NCBI RefSeq assembly: GCF_000400735.1
Contig: NZ_KE007360.1
Coordinates: 1-64,000, forward strand
Source of the DNA: Acinetobacter tandoii DSM 14970 = CIP 107469
Lineage (GTDB): Bacteria; Pseudomonadota; Gammaproteobacteria; Pseudomonadales; Moraxellaceae
Direction: 5' to 3'
DNA length: 64,000 nt
Below the pieces are notes generated by a model, which saw only the letters and a program-made list of their open reading frames with translations, made no database searches and was not told the origin of the DNA. Every line of letters begins with the position of its first letter. Position 1 is the stretch's first letter. The position numbers and the translations under genes were made by a program. Shown piece after piece: positions 17,101 to 26,343 of this stretch.

Positions 17101-18524
17101 ATCCAAATACAAAACAACATGGTCAAATCTATTTTCATGACATCGGTGATTATCTAAGTCGTGAGGAAAAATTAGAGAAAATTTCTGATCTAGTCAGCAT
17201 TAATGGTATTACCGCTATTGATGGTTGGACAGCACTTACACCTGATGTTCATAACGATTGGCTCAATCAGCGTGACGATAGTTTTAGTGAATTTATTGAG
17301 ATGGGGAACAAGAAAAATAAAAACATAGTTGGATTGTTTTATAATTTCTCAAATGGTGTCAAAACTAATCGTGATGCTTGGGTATATCAATCTTCTATGA
17401 AACATTTAAAACACAATGTTTCTACAATGATTGATTTTTATCATGAAGAAGTTAAAAGATATAAAAACTCTGATCAAAAGTTAGAGCCAAAAGATTTTGT
17501 AAATTTTGATTCAAGCAAAATGAGTTGGACTAGAGAAGTATTTAATGATGTTAGAAAAGGATATGTTCATAAAATTTTAGCTAATGAGTTTAGATTGTCT
17601 TTATATAGACCATTTACTAAGCAAAATTTGTACTTTAATAGACACTTCAATAACTGTGTGTATCAAATACCCCAAATCTTCCCTACAGCAGAAGCAGAAA
17701 ATTTAACAATTTGCTTAACACTATCAGGTACAAAAGGTTTTTCTCTATTAATCAGCGATCTAGTTCCTGATTTACATTTAATTGGTGATGCTCAATGTTT
17801 CCCACTTTACCTTTATGAAGAAACATCAACAGAAAATAAGGCTGATGACCTATTTAGCCATGCTGAAACTAACACGGCAGATAGTCAATATACTCGTAAA
17901 GATGCAATTAGTGATGCAGGTTTAAAGCATTTCCAAGATGCTTACTCGACTGAAACGATTCGCAAGGAAGATATTTTCTACTATGTGTATGGCTTGTTGC
18001 ACAGTGAAGATTATCGTACCCGTTATGCAGACAACTTGACTAAAGAGTTACCACGTATCCCATGCGTGAAAAAAGCCGAAGATTTCTGGGCGTTCTCAAA
18101 ATCGGGTCGTGACTTGGCTCATTGGCATTTGAACTATGAAACGGTAGAGCCGTACAAAGCTAAATTGGACTTGGGTGGTAAATCATTGAAGCAATTAGAA
18201 GATAAAGACTTTTATGTGACCAAAATGAAATTCCCTAAAAAAGACCAAAAGGATACGGTGATTTATAACAATGCCATTACTATCCGTGAAATACCGTTAG
18301 AGGCTTATGACTACGTGGTGAATGGTAAGTCTGCACTTGAATGGGTCATAGAGCGTCAAGGTGTTTCTACGCACAAAGATAGTTGCATTGTGAATGATGC
18401 AAACGACTGGGCGATTGAAACTATGGGTGATGCTAAATATCCATTAGAGTTGTTTTTACGGATCATAACAGTAAGTTTGGAAACAATGAAGATTGTTAAA
18501 GCTTTGCCTAAGTTGGATATTTAA
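14127..18524 (+). pseudogene. Type ISP restriction-modification enzyme, 5'-truncated by insertion
   Basis: The C-terminal ~1465 codons of a single-polypeptide nuclease-helicase-methylase-specificity enzyme (LlaGI/LlaBIII class). A TAA at 14124 is followed at once by in-frame CGTGKTF, the Walker A loop, so the N-terminal Mrr-like nuclease and the start of the first RecA domain are missing. Remaining parts: DEAH box CDEAHRT (about 14527), motif VI SVGRVMRKAEG (about 15340), methylase motif I DPFTGTGTF (about 16375), NPPY (about 16708), and a type ISP C-terminal specificity region (KKAEDFWAF, SALEWVIERQGV). The rest shows no decay, so the break is probably recent. A TTG at 14154 could start translation but would exclude Walker A. 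Confidence 0.85.
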
Positions 18525-18541
18525 ATTCAAGGGGATTACTA

Positions 18542-20497
18542 ATGATTAAACTTACAAATATTGAAATTCTAAAATATAAATCATTCACGACACCTCAATC
18601 CGTACAGATTGAAGATGATATAACTGTACTAGTTGGAATGAATGAATCAGGAAAAACCTCTATTTTAGAATGTTTAGCAAAAACTAATTATTTTGAAACT
18701 GATGAGAAATTCAAATTTAATCAAACACTAGATTATCCACGTAAAGAATTAAAAAGCATCAATAAATCAGATGAAAATCCTAATGCTATTATTTGTAAAT
18801 ATAAACTTTCAAAACAACTTATTGATTTTATAGAACACTTATTAGGAAAAGATACTTGGCAGGGAAAAGATGAAATTACTGTGACAAGCTCTTACAAAGA
18901 TGGTGCTACTCTAATCAGTGGCGTTTCGATAAATTTTGAGGCTTTTTTAAAACACTTTAATCTATCTGGTATTAGTGAAAATCTAAAAAATGAGCTTAAA
19001 TCAACCTTAACTATATCGGAATTTGATGAGTTACTGACAAGATTTCCCGAAGAATCAGAAAAGTTAGAACCCTTGAAAAAATATTTTTTTAAAAGTTCTA
19101 CATGGAACAGCTTTATTGAAAGATATGTATATACTATTTTAATAAAAAGGCATTTGCCAAAGTTCATTTATTATGATGAATATTACCAACTTCCATCCAG
19201 AATTGTGTTAGAAAGTTTTTTAGATGAGGGTGTGGAACTATCGGATGATCTAAAAACAGCAAAAGCACTTTTAGATTTAGCAGATATAAATATCAATGAT
19301 ATTATTAATACAGATGATTTTGAGGATTTTATTGCAGAATTAGAAGCAACTGAGGCTTTGATTTCTGATACATTGTTCCAATATTGGTCTGCAAATCAGG
19401 ACTTAAATATCGAATTTAAAATTGATAAAAAAACAGCTACTGCTCAAAGACACGTAAATACAAATTATGGTAATGCAACAACAGTCGATACAAATATTGT
19501 TCAACATGTCTTAGACATTCGTGTAAAAAACTCAAAAACTAGAGTTTCTTTACCTCTCCAGAATAGAAGCAAAGGATTTAATTGGTTTTTTTCATTCTTA
19601 GTTTGGTTTAACAAAATTCAGGCTGATTCGAATTCAAAATATATCCTACTCTTAGATGAGCCAGGTCTTAACTTACATGCAACTGCCCAAGCAGATTTAC
19701 TGCGTTTTTTAGAGAGTTTAGTTGATAAATATCAAGTTATTTATACAACTCACTCACCTTTCATGGTGGAAACAACGAAATTAAATCGGGTCAGAACGGT
19801 ATTTAGTGACTCCGAGAGCTCTATCGTTAGTGATAGTATTCAACAAAAAGATCCTAATACTCTTTTCCCTTTACAAGCTGCTTTAGGATATGATGTTGCA
19901 CAGAATTTATTCATTTCTAAAAAGAATCTATTGGTTGAAGGGGTCTCAGATTTACTATATTTAACGACAATTTCAGAATATTTGAATGCGAATAATAGAA
20001 CTGGCTTAAATGAGGATATTACAATTGTGCCAACAGGCGGCTTAGATAAAGTTGCTAGTTTTATTTCATTACTTCGAGGTTCTAAATTATCAATTTTCTG
20101 TCTTTTAGATTCATTTACAGATCAAAAGTCTCAGGCAAAATTTGATAGTCTAACTATTCAAAAAATTATATCTGATAAAAATATAAAATTTTTCCATGAT
20201 TATTTAGATAATAGAAAAAAAGCTGATATTGAGGATATGTTTACTATTGATGAATATCTTCAACTATTTAATATTTCCCTATCTTCTACCCATGCTGAAA
20301 TTAAGGTGGATGAATTAAGTACGGAAATTGAAGATATATTGTCAAAAATCAATAAAGTTATTAAAAAAAATAGATTTAATCACTACTTACCTGCAAAAGA
20401 GTTTGCTAGTAATAAGGATTTTGTTGATAGCCTTTCAGAATCAACTTTATCAAGATTTGAAACTATTTTTAAAGAGATCAATAAAAATCTTAAATAG
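18542..20497 (+). CDS. OLD-family ATP-dependent nuclease (AAA-TOPRIM)
   Basis: A 651-residue protein, 17 nt after the ISP gene with AAGGGG before its ATG. The ABC-type ATPase has Walker A GMNESGKTS (33-41), Walker B and signature LLLDEPGLNLHA (about 370-381), and the switch His in YTTHSPFMVE (about 402). The C-terminal TOPRIM nuclease shows VEGVSDLLYL (about 465) and a GGLDK/LLDS region (about 500-523). OLD proteins include phage P2 Old and Gabija GajA, both anti-phage nucleases. No GajB-like helicase gene follows, so it probably acts alone or with the ISP enzyme. It appears intact although its partner gene is broken. Confidence 0.85.
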   Translation: MIKLTNIEILKYKSFTTPQSVQIEDDITVLVGMNESGKTSILECLAKTNYFETDEKFKFNQTLDYPRKELKSINKSDENPNAIICKYKLSKQLIDFIEHLLGKDTWQGKDEITVTSSYKDGATLISGVSINFEAFLKHFNLSGISENLKNELKSTLTISEFDELLTRFPEESEKLEPLKKYFFKSSTWNSFIERYVYTILIKRHLPKFIYYDEYYQLPSRIVLESFLDEGVELSDDLKTAKALLDLADININDIINTDDFEDFIAELEATEALISDTLFQYWSANQDLNIEFKIDKKTATAQRHVNTNYGNATTVDTNIVQHVLDIRVKNSKTRVSLPLQNRSKGFNWFFSFLVWFNKIQADSNSKYILLLDEPGLNLHATAQADLLRFLESLVDKYQVIYTTHSPFMVETTKLNRVRTVFSDSESSIVSDSIQQKDPNTLFPLQAALGYDVAQNLFISKKNLLVEGVSDLLYLTTISEYLNANNRTGLNEDITIVPTGGLDKVASFISLLRGSKLSIFCLLDSFTDQKSQAKFDSLTIQKIISDKNIKFFHDYLDNRKKADIEDMFTIDEYLQLFNISLSSTHAEIKVDELSTEIEDILSKINKVIKKNRFNHYLPAKEFASNKDFVDSLSESTLSRFETIFKEINKNLK

Positions 20498-20504
20498 TTC
20501 TGGT

Positions 20505-20544
20505 TTAATAGATTCACCATCAATAATGATGGTGAATCTATTAA
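20505..20544 (+). terminator. Strong hairpin after OLD-family gene
   Basis: A perfect 18-bp stem (20505-20522 and 20527-20544; core GATTCACCATCA) with a 4-nt loop starts 8 bp after the OLD gene stop and is followed by TTTATTTG. It should end the ISP-OLD operon. Confidence 0.75.
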
Positions 20545-20570
20545 TTTATTTGTAAGCATCCGCTGCCCCA

Positions 20571-20588
20571 CCACTTGAATTCAAGTGG
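20571..20588. repeat. 18-bp perfect palindrome beside IS66 remnant
   Basis: CCACTTGAATTCAAGTGG is fully self-complementary and overlaps the stop codon of the IS66-like transposase remnant (20581-20583). It could be a scar of the former insertion-sequence end or a terminator stem. Confidence 0.4.
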
Positions 20589-20691
20589 GGTTCCATTTAT
20601 GTGGTAGTAATTTTTCGATATCTTTCATTTTATTAGTCAGTAATCTTGTAAGTACATCAGTTAAATAGGCATACAAATCTAGACCTGAACA
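20581..20691 (-). pseudogene. IS66-family transposase C-terminal remnant
   Basis: Read on the minus strand, the 36 codons before the TGA at 20583-20581 give GLDLYAYLTDVLTRL, then NKMKDIEKLLPHKWNPT. This matches the conserved C-terminal tail of IS66-family TnpC transposases, where YL.DVL.R and DI..LLP.W are typical. The frame is closed upstream by a stop near 20694, so only the tail survives. It shows an old IS insertion inside the tRNA-Arg island. The call comes from motif recognition without a search. Confidence 0.55.
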
Positions 20692-20715
20692 TTACTGGTT
20701 CTATAGGAGACAGAA

Positions 20716-20740
20716 GAGTTGAGTCATTTCGGCTCAACTC
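20716..20740. terminator. Hairpin between IS remnant and integrase
   Basis: GAGTTGAG (20716-20723) pairs with CTCAACTC (20733-20740) just beyond the integrase stop codon. The flanking T-runs are modest on both sides, so it may serve as a weak integrase terminator. Confidence 0.45.
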
Positions 20741-20757
20741 CTTTAAAATAATTTTTG

Positions 20758-21975
20758 CTAGATTAATTGAGCTTTTAGCCCATCACAATAATCAGCCCAT
20801 CGCTGCATCATCTCTTTTCTCTTCTCTAAATGCTTAGTACGGTTATAAGCACGACCATGCATATCTTTTACCTGATGGGCAAGCTGTTGCTCAATCAATT
20901 CAATCGGAAATTCTAAAACTTCTTCTAATATTGTACGTGCAGAAGCGCGGAAGCCATGTCCACAGGCTTGCTCACTGGTATAGCCTAAGCGACGCAAAGC
21001 TTGATTGATAGTATTTTCTGACATCGGTTTTAAGTTGGACGTCGTTGCTGGGAATACATATTCACTTTTAGCTTTTGTTATTTGAGCAAGTTCAGAAAGT
21101 AAATGGATCACTTGTGTAGATAACGGGACAATATGCTGAACTCCTGTCTTTGATTTAGTTTTTGGGGGCGTATAACTCCACAAACCTTTTTGAAGGTCGA
21201 CATCTTGCCACTTAGCTTGTCTTAATTCGCCTGGGCGAACAAAAACTAATGGTGCAATGCGTAGAGCATATCGTGTGATGACAGAACCCTCATAATGATC
21301 AATGTCTTGCAAGAGCAAGGCAAAATCTTTTGGTTCTACCAAAGCTGCCATATGTGTAACTTTGGGAGGTGAGATCGCTCCTTTTAAATCTTGAGTAACA
21401 TCACGCTCGCAAAGGCCAATAGAAACCGAATATCTAAGGATTTGACCGCATTTCACTTTGACTTTTTTAGCTGTTTCTAATTTTTCTTCTTTTTCATAAA
21501 TTCGACAAACTTTCAGTATGTCCATGGCTTTAATTTCATGTACTGGAATTTTACCAATATGCTGATTGATTACTTCTAATAAGCGTTGTTGCCCTTTAAC
21601 TGTTGATTCCGCAAAGTCTTGCTTTGCCATCCATTCATGTGCAATATTTTGAAAAGTATTATTATTCGTATTTAATATCTCATTCTCAATTCTAAGCTTT
21701 TCAACATGTGGGTCGATATTTTGAGAGAGAAGGGTACGGGCTTCATCTCTTTTAAGTCGTGCTTCAGCGAGGCTAGTTGTTGGGTATATACCAAAACTAA
21801 TGGTATTGCGCTTTTTAGTGTATGGACGACTATAGTCAAATTTCCAATATTTATAGCCATTTTTGTGAATGAACAAATAAAGACCTAAACCATCTGAAAT
21901 TCGTTGGTGCTTGTTTGGATCAGCTTTAAGGCTTTTGATCTTACTATCAGTAAGGCTTTTGACTATTTTTGGCAT
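20758..21975 (-). CDS. P4-type tyrosine integrase of the tRNA-Arg island
   Basis: A 405-residue integrase. The N-terminal DUF4102 arm-binding domain (about 1-90: LTDSKIKSLKA, ISDGLGLYLFI, FGIYPTTSLAEAR) is followed by a core-binding domain and a catalytic domain. Visible catalytic residues are Arg in RPGELRQAKW (about 228), Lys in TKSKTGVQH, His-x-x-Arg in GHGFRASART (about 340), His in QQLAHQ and Tyr in GRAYNRT (about 378). It points away from, and lies beside, the 3' end of tRNA-Arg, its presumed attachment site. It should catalyse integration and, with an excisionase not seen here, excision of the island. Intact. Confidence 0.93.
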   Translation of the reverse strand: MPKIVKSLTDSKIKSLKADPNKHQRISDGLGLYLFIHKNGYKYWKFDYSRPYTKKRNTISFGIYPTTSLAEARLKRDEARTLLSQNIDPHVEKLRIENEILNTNNNTFQNIAHEWMAKQDFAESTVKGQQRLLEVINQHIGKIPVHEIKAMDILKVCRIYEKEEKLETAKKVKVKCGQILRYSVSIGLCERDVTQDLKGAISPPKVTHMAALVEPKDFALLLQDIDHYEGSVITRYALRIAPLVFVRPGELRQAKWQDVDLQKGLWSYTPPKTKSKTGVQHIVPLSTQVIHLLSELAQITKAKSEYVFPATTSNLKPMSENTINQALRRLGYTSEQACGHGFRASARTILEEVLEFPIELIEQQLAHQVKDMHGRAYNRTKHLEKRKEMMQRWADYCDGLKAQLI

Positions 21976-22150
21976 TTTTACAGTACACAGTTTTGCGTAT
22001 AAAAGTTTGTACTGTAATTTATACTGTAAAAAATATTAGCTCACAAGAGAATTTATAAGATTAATTTAGACTTTATCTTTCTTATTTTGTTGAATTATAT
22101 GTATTTTTATTGTAGGTTTGGAGTGCTGTAGATCAAAATAAACCATAAAA

Positions 22151-22226
22151 TGGTGCGCCCTGCGGGACTCGAACCCACGTCGGTCGCTTAGGAGGCAACT
22201 GCTCTATCCAGTTAAGCTAAGGGCGC
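22151..22226 (-). tRNA. tRNA-Arg(CCT)
   Basis: A complete 76-nt cloverleaf on the minus strand with encoded CCA. The acceptor stem GCGCCCT pairs with AGGGCGC, the anticodon stem GTTGC/GCGAC encloses loop CTCCTAA (anticodon CCT, reading AGG), and the T arm contains GGGTTCGAGTCCC. Its 3' end faces the integrase gene and is the probable attachment site of the island. CCA is retained, so the tRNA remains functional after integration. Confidence 0.95.
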
Positions 22227-22261
22227 AAAACGAAAACAATGTAACTGATTTTTAAGCATAA

Positions 22262-22291
22262 AAAAAGTTATTGTCGAAACAATAACTTTTT
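22262..22291 (-). terminator. Terminator of aroP
   Basis: AAAAAGTTATTG (22262-22273) and CAATAACTTTTT (22280-22291) form a perfect 12-bp stem with T-rich sequence on either strand. It lies just past the aroP stop and may also isolate the tRNA gene. Confidence 0.75.
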
Positions 22292-22309
22292 AATCCAGTC
22301 AAAAGCTAT

Positions 22310-23665
22310 TTAGCTCTTGGTCGGTTTGATCATTTTAAAGAAGATCGCCATCAGTACAATCCAGACAGGAATCATCAGTACAGATTCTTTAAAGCCTTGT
22401 GTCCACATAATGTATAGCACAGTCGCAATAAAGATCAGGACTAAATAGTTGCTTACTGGAGACCAAAGTGAAGGGAATTTGGTTTGAGTTGAAGAAGCTT
22501 TCATGGCTTGACGGAATTTTAAATGCGTCAAACTAATCATTGCCCAGTTCAATACCAATGCACCCACAACTACATACATTAAGTGGCCGAGTGCATCTTC
22601 AGGTACAAAGTAATTTAACAATACACAACCGAAAATGAGTAATGCAGAGAACAATACTGCTGGAATTGGTACCCCTTGTTTGTTCACTTTCAAGAAAACT
22701 TTTGGCGCATTTCCTTGTTCTGCTAAACCAAACAACATACGGCTATTTGCATACATACCACTGTTATATACAGACAATGCAGCAGTCAAAATAATGAAAT
22801 TCAGTAAATGCGCAGCCCATTGAATACCCATTTGGCTGAAAATCATCACGAATGGACTTTTGTCTAAACCACCTAAATCTAATTGATTCCAAGGTACTAA
22901 AGACAACAGAATGGTTAACGAGCCCACATAGAAAATGAGGATACGGAAGACCACTTGATTGATGGCTTTAGGAATAGTTTTTTCAGGATCTTTAGCTTCT
23001 GCCGCTGCCATCCCAATCAGTTCAATCCCACCGAAGGCGAACATTAAGAAAGCCAACATATAGAATAGACCTTCAAAGCCATTCGGGAAGAATCCACCAT
23101 GTGTCCAAAGGTTGCTAAATGAAGCAGTCGAGTTCGCATCTGCAGTAAGTAATAGATACAAACCGAAAACGATCATGGAAATTACGGCAGCAACTTTAAT
23201 AATTGCTAACCAGAATTCCGACTCTCCATAGAACTTTACATTACCCAAGTTAATAAGGGTAATGACAACGAAGAAGAACAGCACTGACGCCCATGCAGGA
23301 ATAAAAGGCCACCAGTAATTGATATATTTAGCGACTGCAGTTAGCTCGGTCATAGCCACTAAAATATACAGAATCCAGTAATTCCAACCAGCTAGGAAGC
23401 CAGGGAACTTACCCCAGTATCGATAAGCAAAATGACTAAATGAACCAGCAACAGGTTCATGGACAATCATTTCTCCCAACTGACGCATAATTAAAAAAGC
23501 AATTAAACCACCAATGGCATAACCTAAAATGATGGATGGACCTGCAGATTGGATAACCTGTGCGGAACCTAAGAATAAGCCTGTACCAATTGCGCCACCC
23601 ATGGCGATAAGTTGGATGTGACGGTTCTTTAAGCCACGCTGAAGTTGTGAAGAGTTATTGTTCAA
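22310..23665 (-). CDS. aroP: Aromatic amino acid permease AroP-like (APC family)
   Basis: A 451-residue inner-membrane proton symporter of the amino acid transporter family with about 12 membrane helices. The N-terminus RGLKNRHIQLIAMGGAIGTG and the segment EPVAGSFSHFAYRYWG closely resemble enterobacterial AroP and PheP, which import Phe, Tyr and Trp. The substrate is inferred from that similarity; other AAT-family permeases (ProY, GabP, CycA) are close relatives. Monocistronic, with its own hairpin terminator, and divergent from prpF. First core gene right of the tRNA-Arg island. Confidence 0.8.
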   Translation of the reverse strand: MNNNSSQLQRGLKNRHIQLIAMGGAIGTGLFLGSAQVIQSAGPSIILGYAIGGLIAFLIMRQLGEMIVHEPVAGSFSHFAYRYWGKFPGFLAGWNYWILYILVAMTELTAVAKYINYWWPFIPAWASVLFFFVVITLINLGNVKFYGESEFWLAIIKVAAVISMIVFGLYLLLTADANSTASFSNLWTHGGFFPNGFEGLFYMLAFLMFAFGGIELIGMAAAEAKDPEKTIPKAINQVVFRILIFYVGSLTILLSLVPWNQLDLGGLDKSPFVMIFSQMGIQWAAHLLNFIILTAALSVYNSGMYANSRMLFGLAEQGNAPKVFLKVNKQGVPIPAVLFSALLIFGCVLLNYFVPEDALGHLMYVVVGALVLNWAMISLTHLKFRQAMKASSTQTKFPSLWSPVSNYLVLIFIATVLYIMWTQGFKESVLMIPVWIVLMAIFFKMIKPTKS

Positions 23666-23982
23666 AGTTCTCAGCCCGACGATGAATGTATAGGGATTGT
23701 AAAGGATTGATTACACTTAGCCTAGTAGATGAACGATTGGTCAAATGATTTAACTAGAAGTATTTTACCTTTTGTATATAAAATTGAATGATGAATCAAT
23801 TATTTAGATTTATTTAAAAAATGACTCTATCGTTCTGCTTGGTTTAAAAAATAATGATCAAGCGTTGCTTTTTTATACTTAAGTCATGCACGGCAAATTT
23901 TTTTCTTAAAAAGCAGTATGATGGATGAGGTTAAAATTTTTCGCATGTGTCAAAACAACGGTTCAGCAAGGATTAAAAAACA
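23666..23982. other. Divergent promoter region aroP/prpF
   Basis: A 317-bp A/T-rich intergenic stretch between two divergent genes. It should hold both promoters, but I see no convincing -35/-10 pair, operator or small gene. AAGGA about 9 nt before 23983 serves prpF. Confidence 0.4.
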
Positions 23983-25173
23983 ATGAGTTTCGCTCCTCAA
24001 ATTAAAATTCCAGCGACTTATATGCGCGGTGGCACCAGTAAAGGCGTATTTTTTAAACAAGATGATTTACCAGAAGCTGCACAGATCGCAGGTAAAATTC
24101 GCGATCAAATCTTGCTTCGCGTCATTGGTAGTCCAGATCCTTATGCAAAACAAATTGATGGAATGGGCGGAGCAACATCTAGTACCAGTAAAACTGTGAT
24201 TTTAGCGAAAAGTACACAAGCCGAGCATGATGTTGATTATTTGTTTGGACAAGTATCTATCGACCAGCCTTTTGTAGATTGGAGTGGAAACTGCGGTAAC
24301 TTAACTGCTGCTGTCGGTTCATTTGCTATTTCAAATGGATTGGTCGATGCGGCGCGAATTCCTGAAAACGGTATTTGTACAGTACGAATCTGGCAGGTGA
24401 ATATTCAAAAAACCATTATTGCCCATGTTCCTATCACCAATGGACAAGTCCAAGAAACAGGTGATTTCGAACTTGATGGCGTGACTTTTCCTGCGGCGGA
24501 AGTGCAAATCGAATTTTTAGACCCTGCCGATGATGGAGAAGACGGTGGTGCCATGTTCCCAACAGGCAATCTGGTCGACACGTTGGACGTTCCAGATATT
24601 GGTTCATTCCCAGCAACATTTATTAATGCAGGGATTCCAACCATTTTCTTAAATGCTGAAGATATTGGCTATACGGGGACAGAACTCCAAGAAGCGATCA
24701 ACGGTGATGCTGAAGCTTTGAAGCGTTTTGAAACTATTCGTGCATATGGTGCAAAACAAATGGGGTTGATTCAAGACATCTCAGAAGCTGCTACACGTCA
24801 ACATACCCCGAAAATAGCTTTTGTTTCCAAACCGAAAGCCTACGTATCTTCGAGTGGTAAAGCCATTACCGAAGCTGATAGCGATTTACTGGTTCGTGCA
24901 TTATCGATGGGTAAACTGCATCATGCAATGATGGGGACGGCTGCGGTTGCGATTGGTACAGCGGCTGCCATTCCAGGGACATTGGTGAACTTGGCAGCAG
25001 GTGGCGGGGAACGCGAAGCAGTTCGTTTTGGTCATCCTTCAGGGACATTGCGAGTGGGTGCACAAGCGGTGCTGGAAAACGGACAGTGGCAAGTGAAAAA
25101 AGCCATTATGAGCCGTAGTGCTCGTGTGCTCATGGAAGGCTGGGTGCGTGTGCCTGAAGATTGTCTAAAATAA
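23983..25173 (+). CDS. prpF: 2-methylaconitate cis-trans isomerase PrpF
   Basis: A 396-residue PrpF-family isomerase (diaminopimelate-epimerase-like fold) that works with the AcnD dehydratase in the 2-methylcitrate cycle of propionate degradation. The family-typical start PATYMRGGTSKGVFF and the segments DGMGGATSSTSKT and DWSGNCGNL (containing the conserved Cys) are present. Length is normal. No prpB, prpC or acnD lies beside it in this window, so it appears detached from the usual cluster; a partner set elsewhere is likely. Followed by a clean terminator. Confidence 0.88.
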   Translation: MSFAPQIKIPATYMRGGTSKGVFFKQDDLPEAAQIAGKIRDQILLRVIGSPDPYAKQIDGMGGATSSTSKTVILAKSTQAEHDVDYLFGQVSIDQPFVDWSGNCGNLTAAVGSFAISNGLVDAARIPENGICTVRIWQVNIQKTIIAHVPITNGQVQETGDFELDGVTFPAAEVQIEFLDPADDGEDGGAMFPTGNLVDTLDVPDIGSFPATFINAGIPTIFLNAEDIGYTGTELQEAINGDAEALKRFETIRAYGAKQMGLIQDISEAATRQHTPKIAFVSKPKAYVSSSGKAITEADSDLLVRALSMGKLHHAMMGTAAVAIGTAAAIPGTLVNLAAGGGEREAVRFGHPSGTLRVGAQAVLENGQWQVKKAIMSRSARVLMEGWVRVPEDCLK

Positions 25174-25194
25174 GTTATATCTCACTCTGATTTA

Positions 25195-25222
25195 AAAGCC
25201 CTTATCTTCGGATAAGGGCTTT
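25195..25222 (+). terminator. Terminator of prpF
   Basis: AAAGCCCTTATC (25195-25206), loop TTCG, GATAAGGGCTTT (25211-25222), followed by TTTTTATT: a textbook intrinsic terminator with a UUCG tetraloop. Confidence 0.9.
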
Positions 25223-25371
25223 TTTTATTCTTTATTTCTTAAAAATGAATAAGTAAATCTTAAATTTATATATCTTATATTTTTATAAGCTATTCATTTT
25301 ATGTTCGAATGAGGAATAGCTATTTTTTGGTAGCATTTTGCGTAGCTTTAACCTAAAAAAATGTATGTATT

Positions 25372-26343
25372 ATGGATGCACATTCTCTTCAAAATAGTTT
25401 GAATATTAACACCCATGAAGTGTTAGATTCTTTGCCTTTGGCAACCGCATTGTTTTCTCCAACTGGGGACATTTTATTTACCAATCAGTTTTTTGCCAGC
25501 AGCTTTGATCTTTCTGTTGAGCAGATGCATTTGCAAAATCTTGCACAATTTTCTGAAGAATGTTTTCAGGTGTTTAGCCAAAATGTGTTGCGATTTAGAC
25601 AAGGGCTTTCAGTTGAACCTTTTGAGTATCAAGTCTTTGGTCGCTATTACTGGGTTATCTTAAAACCGAATTATAGTATTAATGGCGAGCTGCAATCTGT
25701 TCTATTATGTAGCTCAGATATTTCTAATTTAATGCATAAAAAAATTCAGTTTGAGGCGAGCAATTTAGAATTTCGGCGTGGTAATGAAAAGGATCATCTA
25801 ACTGGATTAGCCAACCGTCGTGCCTTTGATTTGAAATTAAAACATTATTTGCATGCTATGACACAACATGAAGCATCCGAACTGAGCCTATTGTTGGTTG
25901 ATGTAGATAACTTTAAAAAAATGAATGATCTTTATGGGCAGAGTTTGGGAGACAATGTGCTTAAAGCTTTAGCCCGAACTTTATCGAATGTGAGCCCGAT
26001 TGAAGTTTCACAGCATATTTATCGGGTGGGTGGGGAGGAGTTTGCGATTTTGTTGCCGAACTTTTCTTTACAGCAAGGTTGTGAGCAGGCAGAAATTTAT
26101 CGAAGTGCAGTTGAGATTTTAGGACAGCATTTCCGAGGTCAAATTTTGCATGAATTATCGATTTCAGTGGGGGTGGTAAGTACTCGGGAATTTATGTTTG
26201 CTCAGTCATTTTATGAACTGGCGAATAAAGCCTTATCTTGCGCTAAAAAAGGACTTAAAAATTGTGTTTATTATGTCAACCATAATGGGTGTTATTCCTA
26301 TCCTAAACATCAGCGATGTCAGAAAGGTGAGTGTTGTATATAA
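25372..26343 (+). CDS. PAS-GGDEF diguanylate cyclase
   Basis: A 323-residue signalling protein without evident membrane segments. An N-terminal PAS-like sensor domain (about 15-125) precedes a GGDEF domain (about 140-305). The active-site loop is GGEEF in YRVGGEEFAILL (about 224), so synthesis of cyclic di-GMP is expected. The substrate-binding LLLVDVDNFKKMND motif is present. I see no RxxD inhibitory site five residues before the loop, so feedback inhibition may be absent. The tail carries four Cys residues (CYSYPKHQRCQKGECC), unusual for this class and possibly metal- or redox-responsive. Confidence 0.88.
   Translation: MDAHSLQNSLNINTHEVLDSLPLATALFSPTGDILFTNQFFASSFDLSVEQMHLQNLAQFSEECFQVFSQNVLRFRQGLSVEPFEYQVFGRYYWVILKPNYSINGELQSVLLCSSDISNLMHKKIQFEASNLEFRRGNEKDHLTGLANRRAFDLKLKHYLHAMTQHEASELSLLLVDVDNFKKMNDLYGQSLGDNVLKALARTLSNVSPIEVSQHIYRVGGEEFAILLPNFSLQQGCEQAEIYRSAVEILGQHFRGQILHELSISVGVVSTREFMFAQSFYELANKALSCAKKGLKNCVYYVNHNGCYSYPKHQRCQKGECCI

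Larger units (their letters stand above)
1..22150. mobile_element. Genomic island at tRNA-Arg(CCT), left end outside window
   Basis: A P4-type tyrosine integrase gene (20758-21975, minus) lies about 175 bp from the 3' end of a tRNA-Arg gene (22151-22226, minus), the classical arrangement of a tRNA-integrated island. Everything from the tRNA leftward is accessory: an IS66-like remnant, an OLD-family nuclease, a type ISP R-M gene, and a nested recombinase-trio element with type I R-M and SIR2. Housekeeping genes begin directly right of the tRNA (aroP). I saw no second copy of the tRNA 3' end in the window, so the distal attachment site must lie left of position 1. The island identity is an inference from context; the exact crossover point in the tRNA is not determined. 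Confidence 0.75.

Noticed and set aside
18542..20497. Gabija system
   Set aside because: The OLD-family protein resembles GajA, but no GajB UvrD-like helicase gene follows; a hairpin, an IS remnant and an integrase do.
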